Positions 20,500 through 29,184 are shown, counted from the stretch's first letter. The stretch is DNA of 64,000 bases from Morganella morganii (GCF_019242955.1 NZ_CP066129.1:1674001-1738000); one strand, 5' to 3'. The notes: a model not told the origin generated them from the sequence alone. Numbers and translations are program-made.

Positions 20500-20702
20500 T
20501 GTGTATTACGGATTTTTACCAATCGCTTTATTAATTGCCGCGTCAGCCTGGTCATGATGATCTGACTGAAGGAAAGCGCCGGTTGGTAAGCAGGAAGAGG
20601 GTGTGACAAAACATCAGTATCCGCAATGTTTCGGTTCTTTCTTACTACAAACAGAGTACGTATCGCTTAGTATCATGGCGTTAAAACTAAACGGTGGTAC
20701 CT

Positions 20703-21059
20703 ATGAAAAAGTTATTGATAGTATCAGTTGCAGCCATGCTTGCCTTTGGCGCCTATGCTGAAGAAGGAAAAGGATATTCATCAGAGCAACTGCATAAAAT
20801 GATTGAATCCGGAAAATATCCGGCTGTTACTGAATACAAAGAAACAGGCGGTGGTGATGTTGCGGATATAAAATCATGTAAGGACAGGATACTGAGCCGT
20901 GCTGCTAATTTTTCAGAATATCCAATCACCGTTGAGCGGGATATTGAAAATGAAGTTTACGAATCAACAGTATGGATGAACTTAAAGGCGCAAAAAGTTA
21001 TTTGTGAGATTAAAGATGGCAAGGCTAAAGGGACACAGTTTGATGCATCCTATAAGTAA
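20703..21059 (+). CDS. Small exported protein of unknown function
   Basis: A 118-residue protein with a Sec signal peptide (MKKLLIVSVAAMLAFGAYA, cut before EEGKG). The mature part is about 99 residues with two Cys (SCKDR and VICEIKDG), which may form a disulfide, so it is probably periplasmic. I do not recognise a family. A GTG nine bases upstream is possible but adds only MVP. It is the first of a set of small exported proteins in this region. Confidence 0.75.
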   Translation: MKKLLIVSVAAMLAFGAYAEEGKGYSSEQLHKMIESGKYPAVTEYKETGGGDVADIKSCKDRILSRAANFSEYPITVERDIENEVYESTVWMNLKAQKVICEIKDGKAKGTQFDASYK

Positions 21060-21087
21060 GCCGGGAAAACACCGGTAAGAGTAAATC

Positions 21088-21111
21088 AGCCCCGGAAGGG
21101 GCTTATTTTTT
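21088..21111 (+). terminator. Intrinsic terminator
   Basis: Stem AGCCCC / GGGGCT with a GGAA tetraloop, followed by TATTTTTT. It lies 28 bases after the exported-protein gene at 20703-21059. Confidence 0.85.
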
Positions 21112-21312
21112 GCCGGATTAAGCCACAAATATCCCGCCGCTATCGTGATTAATTTCAGTGCCGGCAACAGAGTGTCACAAGGCCCCGGCAGTCACACGCA
21201 GTAACCTTTTCCCTGCCACCCTGTAGTGATATCACAAAAACTCCCCTGACTTATTTAATTTCACTGCCGGTATGTTTAAATAGATGAATCTGAAACATAT
21301 ATTGGTGAAAAA

Positions 21313-22002
21313 ATGAAAAAAATACTTCCCGTTCTTATCTCTGTTTCATTACTGGCAGGGTGTAAAGTCGATGTTGAAACAAAGGTAAATACGGACGATC
21401 TGGTGTCGCATGAGCATAAACTGGTCACCGGTAATATCAATGTGGAAGTACCGGCCTGTAATGATTTCGAAGATTCACGGAAAGAATCAAAAAGTCTGAT
21501 CAGAATTAAAGAAAAAATGCCTGCGGTATTCTCCGGTGCGGAATACAAAGAGTGTTATAAAGAGCGGTTTAATTCCTATGCCAGTTTTACCGTTCCTGTC
21601 GGGGTCGGGTTTATCGCGGAAGATATGAAAGCGGTGAATGCTGAGATTTACATTTTATCAAATGACGAACTCTATGCCGGTATTATGATTACCCCGGAAG
21701 CGATTAAGCGTCTGAAATCCGCTAAAGAATCCACCCCCGGCGATCTTAAGCTGCAAATGACACTGGTGCTGGAAAAAGGTCAGTTACCGATCCCGAATAT
21801 TGCGGCGATGAGTGTGTTTATGACCGGTACGGAAGCGAATAATAAACCGCTGATTGCGGGCCGTGTCGGTATTGAAGCTAAAGAGGTCCGCTTTAGGTTA
21901 TCTGACGTTTCTAATGCGTTAATCGAAAGCGGTAATATCGCACCGGTACTCTATAAAGCCGAAATGCTGGAGAAATTAGTGGCGAATATGAAAAAAGACT
22001 AA
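21313..22002 (+). CDS. Predicted lipoprotein of unknown function
   Basis: A 229-residue protein with a lipoprotein signal peptide and lipobox LLAGC (Cys17). The mature protein is rich in Lys and Glu. It has no motif I can assign; there are two later Cys (PACNDF and KECYKER) that could pair. It lies alone, with an upstream AT-rich promoter region and a shared bidirectional terminator downstream against the convergent gene at 22044. Confidence 0.78.
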   Translation: MKKILPVLISVSLLAGCKVDVETKVNTDDLVSHEHKLVTGNINVEVPACNDFEDSRKESKSLIRIKEKMPAVFSGAEYKECYKERFNSYASFTVPVGVGFIAEDMKAVNAEIYILSNDELYAGIMITPEAIKRLKSAKESTPGDLKLQMTLVLEKGQLPIPNIAAMSVFMTGTEANNKPLIAGRVGIEAKEVRFRLSDVSNALIESGNIAPVLYKAEMLEKLVANMKKD

Positions 22003-22023
22003 CCGCTGCGGTCAACCGGCAGA

Positions 22024-22055
22024 AACAATAAGCCCGGCGGGGCTTATTGTTTTAT
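22024..22055. terminator. Bidirectional terminator between convergent genes
   Basis: Twelve-base-pair perfect stem AACAATAAGCCC / GGGCTTATTGTT with a 4-base loop, followed by T on the plus strand. The stop codon of the minus-strand gene lies within the right arm. It serves the lipoprotein gene on the plus strand and probably its convergent neighbour. Confidence 0.85.
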
Positions 22056-22829
22056 CAGTCCGGTGTCGTAGCGTTCTTTTCCGGTAATATGTGAATGAGT
22101 CATGGTGGTATCCGATGTCAGCCGGAGAATCGTCGCTGACAGCGATTTATGATACGGGTGATCGTACAGTGATTCTTTATCTGAATACGCATATGATTTG
22201 AAATGCAGCTCATCACCAACCCAGTGCACCTGATTATACAGATGATTCCAGTTCTGATTACTGTCAAGTTTCAGAATAAAATTACCCTTGTTGTCTTTTG
22301 CGATTTCAATCTGAACAACATGATTATACAGCCACTTTCCTTCAAAACGGCGGAGTTCCGGGTGCGGCGGGATCACCGGTGCAGGTATAAAATCGTCAGG
22401 CTGATAGGCGGTTTTCGGCGGCGGATTAACCTCACCGGTATAAAGACTGCAAAGAGGCGCCACTTCAGAGACTTTCAGATACAGCAATGACACACTGAAA
22501 TCATCATTAATTTTCTGTTCCAGCTTCATGGTTTTTTGCGTAATACCGGTAATTTTCAGACTGACCATAGCAGTGCCGGAAGTCAGCACAATCGTATTAT
22601 TTTTTTTATCCACGGCGTAGGATGCTGTTTCAGGGGGTTCTTTCATATCCGGTTTGGCACAATTAAAGGAATACAGGGAAGATGTACCGTCTGCATTATA
22701 CTGTACAACATTGGCTATTCCGTTTTTAAGCGGCACCATAGCCCAAATTCCTTCAATATCCTGATTTTCTGCTGAATAAGCAGTCAGTGAGAATAAAAGA
22801 AGTGAAGCAGATAATAATTTTTTCACCAT
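22044..22829 (-). CDS. Exported protein of unknown function
   Basis: A 261-residue protein with a Sec signal peptide (MVKKLLSASLLLFSLTAYS, cut before AENQD). The mature part seems to have two similar halves. Each begins with a short GxW motif (IEGIWAMVP at about residue 26 and FEGKWLYNH at about 165) followed by beta-rich sequence, reminiscent of lipocalin-like or META-type barrels. They are joined by a Pro-rich linker (DDFIPAPVIPPHPE). A CAGGA site precedes the ATG. Function unknown; the two-domain reading is inference. Confidence 0.72.
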   Translation of the reverse strand: MVKKLLSASLLLFSLTAYSAENQDIEGIWAMVPLKNGIANVVQYNADGTSSLYSFNCAKPDMKEPPETASYAVDKKNNTIVLTSGTAMVSLKITGITQKTMKLEQKINDDFSVSLLYLKVSEVAPLCSLYTGEVNPPPKTAYQPDDFIPAPVIPPHPELRRFEGKWLYNHVVQIEIAKDNKGNFILKLDSNQNWNHLYNQVHWVGDELHFKSYAYSDKESLYDHPYHKSLSATILRLTSDTTMTHSHITGKERYDTGLIKQ

Positions 22830-23085
22830 TACATCCTGTCATAAAAATAGTAATATCCGGCGCCGGATAACCAGTCAGCCGGAATAAATGTTAAATAACG
22901 GCTACGCAATTTCACCAATAACAGTACTGTCCGGGATAACGTAATTTAAGTATCACTGCATAACAGCAAAAAATAAACAGGACTGCCGGATTACAGAGAT
23001 ATCCTATATTGCTTCCTGATACCGGATGCATAATTATAACGCAACAATATGAAAGGTTGTATTACTCGTTTTTCAGGAGAATTCA

Positions 23086-23418
23086 ATGCGTAAAATTTTG
23101 TCTGTATCTGCTGTCGCGTTAGTTTCCGCATTATTATCAGGCCAGGCGTTTGCTGCAAAAACAGATACCTATAATTGTGAAGGGCAAAAAATTAAAGTTT
23201 CTTTCCCTGATCCCAAAACGGCAGTGATGGTATACAGCGATGAAATTATTGTTCTGAAAGAGGCTGTGGCTGCCAGCGGTGCCCGCTATGTCGGGGAGAC
23301 TTTCCAGCTTTGGGCAAACGGAAAAAATGAACTGAACCTGGCCACTATCTCAGAAGATGATACAGTGAACGGGCGTATTGCCGAAGATAAAGGCCGTACC
23401 TGTAAATTAGTGAAATAA
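23086..23418 (+). CDS. MliC/PliC-family C-type lysozyme inhibitor
   Basis: A 110-residue exported protein with signal peptide ending QAFA|AK. The mature domain carries the features of the MliC family. These are a first Cys in YNCEGQKIKVSFPD, the signature SGARYVGETFQLWANGK, and a last Cys (GRTCKLVK) that would form the single disulfide. The family blocks C-type lysozyme by inserting the SGxxY loop into its active site. There is no lipobox, so it is likely the periplasmic (PliC) form. A CAGGAG site precedes the ATG. Confidence 0.82.
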   Translation: MRKILSVSAVALVSALLSGQAFAAKTDTYNCEGQKIKVSFPDPKTAVMVYSDEIIVLKEAVAASGARYVGETFQLWANGKNELNLATISEDDTVNGRIAEDKGRTCKLVK

Positions 23419-23452
23419 CAAAGCGCATTTTTGTTATCGCAGATAAATAAAG

Positions 23453-23483
23453 AGAGCGGGTCACTTCAGAGCCCGCTCTTTTT
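23453..23483. terminator. Bidirectional terminator
   Basis: Stem AGAGCGGG / CCCGCTCT with an 11-base loop, followed by T on the plus strand and with A's before it that give T's on the minus strand. It lies between the convergent MliC-like and DUF4377-DUF333 genes. Confidence 0.85.
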
Positions 23484-23490
23484 GATCGTC

Positions 23491-23994
23491 TTATTTATGA
23501 TTTTTTCGGTAATAAGTCCATTCTTCAACCCGCTCACCGCCCGGTAAATTACAGTAACCGGTCCAGCCCGATTCTGCTTTTACGATTTCTGTTTTACCGC
23601 CGGATTGCTGACAATACACAGATGCCGGGTTTGCCATGCCAATATTTGTACCTTTTGCCGGAACCGGATCTTTATTCAGTACAGAGATTAACTGATAACG
23701 GATATTGGGTGCGTCCGCAGGCGGATTCGGCACATTGGTGGTTTTGACGGACACACGGTACTGATATCCCGGTTCATAAGTAAAACCGTCAATGTTCTGA
23801 TAGAAGAATTCCCAGTCTGCGTCCGGTGATTCTTTCACTTTCATGCATTTCATCGGCGCGACACCAACACAGTCTGCCAGTTCAGCATCAATATAGAGCG
23901 TTTTGGTATTATCTGTTGCTGTCTCTGTCAGGGTATTCTGACTGCATCCTGCCATTAATAAGAAGAGAGGGGCAATAACATAGGCTGATTTCAT
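23491..23994 (-). CDS. Lipoprotein with DUF4377 and DUF333 domains
   Basis: A 167-residue lipoprotein (lipobox LMAGC, Cys17). Residues about 33-110 fit DUF4377 (YIDAELADCVGVAPMKCMKV, then WEFFYQNIDGFTYEPGYQYR). Residues about 120-163 fit DUF333 (NPASVYCQQSGGKTEIV, then GYCNLPGGERVEEWTYYRK). Both domains occur in envelope proteins related to HslJ/META-type stress proteins. The role is unknown; an envelope or protease-inhibitor-like function is only a guess. Confidence 0.8.
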   Translation of the reverse strand: MKSAYVIAPLFLLMAGCSQNTLTETATDNTKTLYIDAELADCVGVAPMKCMKVKESPDADWEFFYQNIDGFTYEPGYQYRVSVKTTNVPNPPADAPNIRYQLISVLNKDPVPAKGTNIGMANPASVYCQQSGGKTEIVKAESGWTGYCNLPGGERVEEWTYYRKNHK

Positions 23995-24104
23995 CAGTTG
24001 TCCTTAATGTGTGTTAAAATAGTGTACTTTCACTTTATTTTCGACAGTGTAAAAACAGGATTAGTTCCGTATAGCTGGTTTTTTTATCCATATAAAGAGT
24101 GTGA

Positions 24105-24458
24105 ATGAAAGTATATAAGTCATTGATAAAAATTATAATGATGCTGGCCGGTTTTTATTTCAGAACCGCGCTGTATACGGTAACCGGAATTATGCTGGCA
24201 AAATGGATAAATAACGATCAGCGGGTACCACCTGTTTCCGCTGAATATTGGAATACGCTTTATCTGGCAGGTACATTCTTTCTGGTTGTGTTGTCGCTGA
24301 TATTCCCGGCTGATCTTATCCGTTTTTACCGTAATATGCTGCGGGAGCCGGTAATTGCCGCACTACGGCATCAGCGTTATCCGGCAATCGCGGCGCTGGC
24401 AGGCGGGGGGAGTATTTTTCTGCTGATTATCAATTATTGGTATCCGTTCTTCGTATAA
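24105..24458 (+). CDS. Small membrane protein of unknown function
   Basis: A 117-residue basic membrane protein with about three hydrophobic segments (near residues 10-32, 48-68 and 92-116). No family recognised. A perfect TTACAGG/CCTGTAA hairpin (24469-24488) follows without a T run. It precedes the crcB pair by 162 bases on the same strand. Confidence 0.65.
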   Translation: MKVYKSLIKIIMMLAGFYFRTALYTVTGIMLAKWINNDQRVPPVSAEYWNTLYLAGTFFLVVLSLIFPADLIRFYRNMLREPVIAALRHQRYPAIAALAGGGSIFLLIINYWYPFFV

Positions 24459-24620
24459 ACACAGAATATTACAGGGTATAACCTGTAACCGGATTACAAT
24501 TCAGGCATCTTTGTACAAATTCAGCCGGTTTCACTCAGGTCATTGAGAAGTAAAGAGAGAGGATCTACACTATCAGCTGTACGTATTTCTCCTGAAGATG
24601 GTCTTTACAGGTGAGGCTAT

Positions 24621-25001
24621 ATGACAGCAATTGATATTTTCTGGGTCGGTATCGGCGGCGGCAGCGGATCATTACTGCGCTGGTGGGTCGGCAAACTGAC
24701 CGGTGAGCGTTATCACGGTCACTTCCCGCTGGGCACCTTTATTATTAATGTCTCCGGTGCTTTTATTATCGGTTTTTTAAGCACATTATTCGTCATTGAC
24801 TGGCATGACCGCTTTGGTTCATTCCTGCATGCGGCTGTTCTGACCGGTATTCTCGGTGGTTATACCACATTCAGCAGTATGCAGCTGGATGCGGCAAAAC
24901 TGGTGAATTCAAAACAGCGGATGCTGGCTTTCGTGTATTTATTGCTCTCGGTTGTGGCGGGTCTTGCAGCCGCTGCACTGGGTGTCTGGCTGGCGGCATG
25001 A
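24621..25001 (+). CDS. crcB: Fluoride channel CrcB/Fluc, first copy
   Basis: CrcB (Fluc) proteins are dual-topology fluoride channels that keep cytoplasmic fluoride low. The 126-residue protein has four membrane helices and the family blocks GGGSGSLLRWWVG, GTFIINVSGAFIIGFLS and GILGGYTTFSSMQLDA, the last holding the TTFS fluoride-track motif. The second copy begins 10 bases downstream, so the two are very likely co-expressed. No fluoride riboswitch is evident in the 162 bases upstream. Confidence 0.93.
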   Translation: MTAIDIFWVGIGGGSGSLLRWWVGKLTGERYHGHFPLGTFIINVSGAFIIGFLSTLFVIDWHDRFGSFLHAAVLTGILGGYTTFSSMQLDAAKLVNSKQRMLAFVYLLLSVVAGLAAAALGVWLAA

Positions 25002-25011
25002 GGACAGCAAT

Positions 25012-25410
25012 ATGAATATGGTCATTCTTATTTTTATTGGCGGCGCATTCGGCGCAATCTGCCGCGAATTACTGATGCTCGGTGTACCGTCCCTGAGTGA
25101 TGGTTTTCCGGCGGATATCCTGGCGGCTAATATTATTGCATCATTCCTGCTGGGAATAACGGCGGCATTATTACAGCGTAACCGGATTAATCAGTATGTG
25201 AATGCGCTGGTGGCAACCGGTATTATGGGCGGATTATCCACGTTCAGCAGTTTTGTGTACGGAACATTCGAAATAATGTCATCTCCGGCGCTGCTGGGTA
25301 CCGGAATAACCTATCTGCTGGTCAGTATGATCGGTGGTTTTGCTGCGGTAATGGCGGGGTTATTTTTGGGGAACTGTGTGAAGCCCGGAGTGAAAAATAC
25401 CGCCGGATAG
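25012..25410 (+). CDS. crcB: Fluoride channel CrcB/Fluc, second copy
   Basis: A 132-residue, four-helix Fluc protein starting at the ATG at 25012. It has IGGAFGAICRELLM, NIIASFLLGITAA and GIMGGLSTFSSFVYG (STFS in place of the TTFS of its neighbour). It differs clearly from the upstream copy, so the pair could form a heterodimer of fixed orientation rather than two homodimers. An open frame extends 60 bases upstream but overlaps the first copy and is unlikely. Confidence 0.92.
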   Translation: MNMVILIFIGGAFGAICRELLMLGVPSLSDGFPADILAANIIASFLLGITAALLQRNRINQYVNALVATGIMGGLSTFSSFVYGTFEIMSSPALLGTGITYLLVSMIGGFAAVMAGLFLGNCVKPGVKNTAG

Positions 25411-25411
25411 T

Positions 25412-25469
25412 AAAAAGTTCCTGCCGGACAGGGAACGACTGTCCGGCAGGAACAGATCAGGCTTTTTTT
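25412..25469. terminator. Strong bidirectional hairpin between crcB and fliT
   Basis: Fifteen-base-pair perfect stem GTTCCTGCCGGACAG / CTGTCCGGCAGGAAC (25417-25431 and 25439-25453). On the minus strand five T follow directly, giving a terminator for fliDST. On the plus strand a run of eight T follows only after 9 bases, so it is less certain there. Confidence 0.8.
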
Positions 25470-25504
25470 TCATTATTTTAAGACATTGCGCTGATCAAAA
25501 AAAC

Positions 25505-25894
25505 TTATTCCACTGGTTTAACATGAATAGCATAATCCGGGTCACTGAATTGCCCGTAACTTTTATTAATCACCCGTTGTTGGTCAAGCTGTTTTATTTC
25601 TTTACTCAGAAAGTTGAGGTGATCCTGCAAATAGATTTTTGTTACCCGTTCATTTTCAATAATAGCCTGCAGTATTTCTACCAGCTCGCCGGTAACCGGT
25701 TGTTCTTTTTCCAGTTCATGAGATAACTGTGTCAGGTGTTCAACCGCGCAAACATAATCAGTTTCACGGGAAATTAAATCATCCCACTCACTGTTTTTAG
25801 CCAGGGTAACGAGTTCTTCACTCAGTGTCAGTACATGTTGGTATATATCGTGTAAATTGATGGTTGTTTGAATACTCACCTGATTATCTTTCAT
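25505..25894 (-). CDS. fliT: Flagellar chaperone FliT
   Basis: FliT is the export chaperone for FliD and, in Salmonella, also an anti-FlhDC factor. The protein is 129 residues from the ATG at 25894, wholly helical and acidic, ending in a short tail. It lies directly after fliS and overlaps it by 11 bases, in the fliDST order. Sequence conservation of FliT is weak in general, so the call rests on position, size and helical character as much as on sequence. Confidence 0.85.
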   Translation of the reverse strand: MKDNQVSIQTTINLHDIYQHVLTLSEELVTLAKNSEWDDLISRETDYVCAVEHLTQLSHELEKEQPVTGELVEILQAIIENERVTKIYLQDHLNFLSKEIKQLDQQRVINKSYGQFSDPDYAIHVKPVE

Positions 25895-26282
25895 CCACAT
25901 TTGCCCCGATTTGTTGCCATGTTGCCGCGAGATCGGAGAGCAGTTGATAGACCTCTTTTACGTAGGCCACGTTATTTTCGATATTTGCGTTGAGTAACCG
26001 CATAATCATATAGTCATACAGAGAGGCCAGATTATGAGCCAGCTCACCGCCGGCGTCATAATCCAGAACCTGTTTCAGACCATTATCAATAATATTAATG
26101 GCCTTTGATAACTCATTACCCTTGGCGGCAATATCATTTTGCTCCATAAAGATTTCGCTGCGGCGAAGGGCGCTGAGCGCCCCGTTAAACAAAATCCGGA
26201 TCAACTGATAAGGCGAGGCATTGGTAATTTCACTTTCAAGATTAACCTGTTGATAAGCCTGATTTGCCTTGCGCTGATACAT
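25884..26282 (-). CDS. fliS: Flagellin chaperone FliS
   Basis: FliS binds flagellin in the cytoplasm and delivers it to the export gate. The 132-residue protein has the family opening AYQQVNLESEITNASPYQLIR and conserved LFNGALSALRRSE, followed by helical sequence with LNANIENNVAYVKEV. It starts 5 bases after the fliD stop. Confidence 0.95.
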   Translation of the reverse strand: MYQRKANQAYQQVNLESEITNASPYQLIRILFNGALSALRRSEIFMEQNDIAAKGNELSKAINIIDNGLKQVLDYDAGGELAHNLASLYDYMIMRLLNANIENNVAYVKEVYQLLSDLAATWQQIGANVDER

Positions 26283-26287
26283 TATTT

Positions 26288-27709
26288 TTAACCTAACATT
26301 CTGCCGAGTGCTTGTGTGGTGCCACTCAGGGAGTTCATCATTTTGTCCAGATTCTGGAACTGACGGCGATACAGATCCATGGTGTTTTCAATCTGCTTGG
26401 TGGTTTGTTCAATACGTTTATCGATACCTTTTTTCTTCTTCTCCAGACCGTCGGTTGCGTTATGAATCGTACCTTCGCGGCTGTCTAATGTCTTTTTCAG
26501 ATAATTGAAGTTTTCGGTGGCAAAACCGGTTTCTTTTCCGTCACCGGCAAAGAACTCTTTTACACTGGAGCCATTTTCTTTCAGTGCCTTATCCAGAACT
26601 TTGTCATCAATTTCCAGGGTACCATCTGATTTTTGTTTGATACCCATTTTGTTCATGGTATTAGGATCGCCATTACCATTTGGTGTTCTGATTTGTGCAC
26701 GGATGGTGTTCTGAATACCGCGTATGGTTGAATCACCAATTAACGGGCCGTTTGTTTTATCAGCAGCCTGGCCTTTTTCTGTCTGGGTATATTTGGTCAG
26801 ATCTTTACAGAGTTTCTGATATTCATTATAAGCATCCACCCATTCTTTAATTTTCTTTTTTGCCGGTTCGCTGTCAGCAGTAACAGATAAATGTTCGGCT
26901 TCTCCGTTTTCACTTTTTTTCTTCAGGGTCAGTGTTAAACCCGGAAATTTATCTTTAATTGTGTTGGTTTGCTCTTCAAAATCAAAACCATTAATGGAAA
27001 ATTTTGAATTTTGCGGCGGGACCTTCTCGACCATTGCACTTTGAGTGGTGTCTAATTTACCGTTACTATCATATTTAACACACAGGACATTGTTTAATTT
27101 GTCGTCTCCCTGTACGCTGACTGAAATCCGGCTTTCAGTACCTTCGGTTTTTGATGACATCGACAGTACATACTTGCCATCCGCGGTTTTAATGACTGCT
27201 GCTGTTACCCCTTTGTCCGCTTTATTAATTGCATCGGCGATTTCAATTAATGAAGTACGATCCTGGGATAGTTTTATAGTAAAGGTTTTTTTCGGATCAC
27301 TTCCGTCACCCTGGGTAATGGTGATGGTGCGTTCAGAACTTCCGTCGCCCAGCGGTGTTTTATTACTGTCCTGACCCTTTGTGGCAATAGTCTGGGATTT
27401 GGCTAACTGATCCACTTTTACATCATAGACACCAGGTACCGCTTTACCGTCAGTAGTTACATCAAAGCTTTTATATTCACCGCTGACTTTGGTTGTACTG
27501 ATATCGTCGTATTTCTTCAGACCCTCTGCAGCCGATTTTAATTTTTCCAGTGCTGCCTGTAATTTTCCGAATGCACTAATCTGAGCATCGCATGCTGTTT
27601 TCTGGGCGGTTAATGGTTCCAGACGGCGCATTTCTGCTTTCTCCAGCATATCCAGCTGTGAATTGAGATCCATCCCCGCGCCGATTCCTAACGTTGCTAT
27701 GCCTGCCAT
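26288..27709 (-). CDS. fliD: Flagellar filament cap protein FliD (HAP2)
   Basis: FliD is the cap that folds flagellin onto the filament tip. The 473-residue protein opens with ATLGIGAGMDLNSQLDMLEK, the conserved HAP2 N-terminus, and ends with a coiled C-terminal helix (RRQFQNLDKMMNSLSGT). The long middle region is Lys/Asp-rich and variable. A sigma-28 promoter lies just upstream on the minus strand, so fliDST is a late transcription unit. Confidence 0.95.
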   Translation of the reverse strand: MAGIATLGIGAGMDLNSQLDMLEKAEMRRLEPLTAQKTACDAQISAFGKLQAALEKLKSAAEGLKKYDDISTTKVSGEYKSFDVTTDGKAVPGVYDVKVDQLAKSQTIATKGQDSNKTPLGDGSSERTITITQGDGSDPKKTFTIKLSQDRTSLIEIADAINKADKGVTAAVIKTADGKYVLSMSSKTEGTESRISVSVQGDDKLNNVLCVKYDSNGKLDTTQSAMVEKVPPQNSKFSINGFDFEEQTNTIKDKFPGLTLTLKKKSENGEAEHLSVTADSEPAKKKIKEWVDAYNEYQKLCKDLTKYTQTEKGQAADKTNGPLIGDSTIRGIQNTIRAQIRTPNGNGDPNTMNKMGIKQKSDGTLEIDDKVLDKALKENGSSVKEFFAGDGKETGFATENFNYLKKTLDSREGTIHNATDGLEKKKKGIDKRIEQTTKQIENTMDLYRRQFQNLDKMMNSLSGTTQALGRMLG

Positions 27710-27742
27710 GTACTTCTCCTGAATTTAATTGGTTTTACATAG

Positions 27743-27769
27743 TTATCGGTTGGCAGCGGAAGAATTTTA
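27743..27769 (-). promoter_or_regulatory. Sigma-28 (FliA) promoter of fliDST
   Basis: On the minus strand: TAAA (27769-27766), 15-base spacer, ACCGATAA (27750-27743). It matches the FliA consensus apart from the first base of the -10. It lies 34 bases before the fliD start. Confidence 0.85.
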
Positions 27770-27942
27770 GCGTTAACGACAAAAAATGATGGGTGGAGTT
27801 ACGCAGAGAAAGGGCGGTTATTGTCACCATTAAGGTTAAGAAGCAAAAAGAGACAGCATAATGACAAACAGCCCTTAAATGTTCAAAAATGATTTTTTGA
27901 ATCAAAATGCTTTATTTTGATAATATTGCGGCCTTTTGTATG

Positions 27943-27969
27943 TCAATAAGGCGAATTATTTACCGTTAA
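27943..27969 (+). promoter_or_regulatory. Weak sigma-28-like promoter of the first flagellin
   Basis: TCAA, 15-base spacer, ACCGTTAA. Both boxes deviate from TAAA-N15-GCCGATAA, and the -35 is worse than in the two following flagellin genes. It lies 70 bases upstream of the start at 28039. Confidence 0.6.
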
Positions 27970-28038
27970 CAGTGTTACCTCATTGCGGCAGCAGAAAAAT
28001 AATTCACATTATTTTATACAAAAAAAGGAAATATCATT

Positions 28039-29184
28039 ATGGCACAAGTTATTAATACCAATGTTCTGTCACTGGTTACCCAGAATAATTTAAATCGCTC
28101 ACAGGGTGCGTTAGGCACAGCGATTGAACGCCTCTCTTCCGGCTCCCGTATCAACAGCGCAAAAGATGATGCCGCCGGTCAGGCGATCGCCAACCGTTTT
28201 ACCGCCAATGTCAAAGGTCTGACCCAGGCTTCCCGTAATGCCAGCGACGGTATTTCCCTGGCGCAGGTCACCGAAGGCGCGGTCAATGAAATCAATGATA
28301 ATATTCAGCGTATCCGTGAGCTGACCGTACAGGCACAAAACGGCACCAACTCTGAAAGCGATATTAACTCGATTAAAGAAGAAGTTGATCAGCGCATGAA
28401 AGAGATTGACCGAATTTCTGAACAGACACAGTTTAACGGCATTAAAGTGCTGTCAGGCGATAATAAAATGACATTCCAGGTCGGCACCAATGACGGCGAA
28501 ACGATTGATATTGATCTGAAGAAAGTGGATCGTGAAGCGCTGGGTCTGGATAAACTGGATATCTCAGCGTCTAAATTCGGAGCTACGCTGTCAGCAAGCG
28601 ATTTCGTCTCAGACATTATAGGTGATGGTAATGATGCTGATGCACTAAAAGCTGCTGAGGATGGAATAAAAGAAATTAAATTAGGCTCAAAAGATGTTAC
28701 AGATGTGAAAATTTCTTACCAGACGAATGCGGATGGTTCGGTTGATAAGAAAAATGTCTATATCCGGGGTCAGGTCGATGGTAAAGATGTCATACTAAAA
28801 GCAGGTGTGACTGCAACAGCGGCTGATTCTGGTGCATCACAAGCAGCAAAGCTGGAATTTACCGGTGTAGCTGAATTAAGCGCTGCTGACCAAAAAGTAC
28901 TCGATGATAAAGGTCCGCTAAGTACACTGGACAAAGCATTATCGAAAGTGGATACACAGCGCAGCCAGCTGGGTGCGTTCCAGAACCGTATGCAGTCCAC
29001 CATTAACAACCTGAACAACTCCGTGAATAACCTGAGTTCAGCGCGCAGCCGTATCCAGGATGCAGACTTTGCTGTCGAAGTGTCTAATATGAGCCGCGGC
29101 AATATTCTGCAGCAGGCAGGTACAGCGGTACTGGCGCAGGCAAATGCCATTCCTAACAATGTGATGAGTCTGCTGCGCGGCTGA
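28039..29184 (+). CDS. fliC: Flagellin, array copy 1
   Basis: Flagellin is the filament subunit. The protein is 381 residues. The D0/D1 N-terminal part (about residues 1-175) is nearly identical to copies 2 and 3, as is the C-terminal 90 residues ([20 protein letters not shown] to MSLLRG). The centre (about 180-285) is unique and surface-exposed in filaments. A difference from the other copies is FAVEVSN where they have FATEVSN. Its promoter is the weakest of the four. A terminator follows. Confidence 0.95.
   Translation: MAQVINTNVLSLVTQNNLNRSQGALGTAIERLSSGSRINSAKDDAAGQAIANRFTANVKGLTQASRNASDGISLAQVTEGAVNEINDNIQRIRELTVQAQNGTNSESDINSIKEEVDQRMKEIDRISEQTQFNGIKVLSGDNKMTFQVGTNDGETIDIDLKKVDREALGLDKLDISASKFGATLSASDFVSDIIGDGNDADALKAAEDGIKEIKLGSKDVTDVKISYQTNADGSVDKKNVYIRGQVDGKDVILKAGVTATAADSGASQAAKLEFTGVAELSAADQKVLDDKGPLSTLDKALSKVDTQRSQLGAFQNRMQSTINNLNNSVNNLSSARSRIQDADFAVEVSNMSRGNILQQAGTAVLAQANAIPNNVMSLLRG

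Noticed and set aside
24459-24620. Fluoride riboswitch before crcB
   Set aside because: I looked for the crcB-motif conserved segments and did not find them; only a simple hairpin (TTACAGG/CCTGTAA) is present.
27784-28038. CRISPR or other short-spaced repeats near the flagellin genes
   Set aside because: The repetition here belongs to the copied flagellin promoter regions; there is no repeat-spacer pattern.
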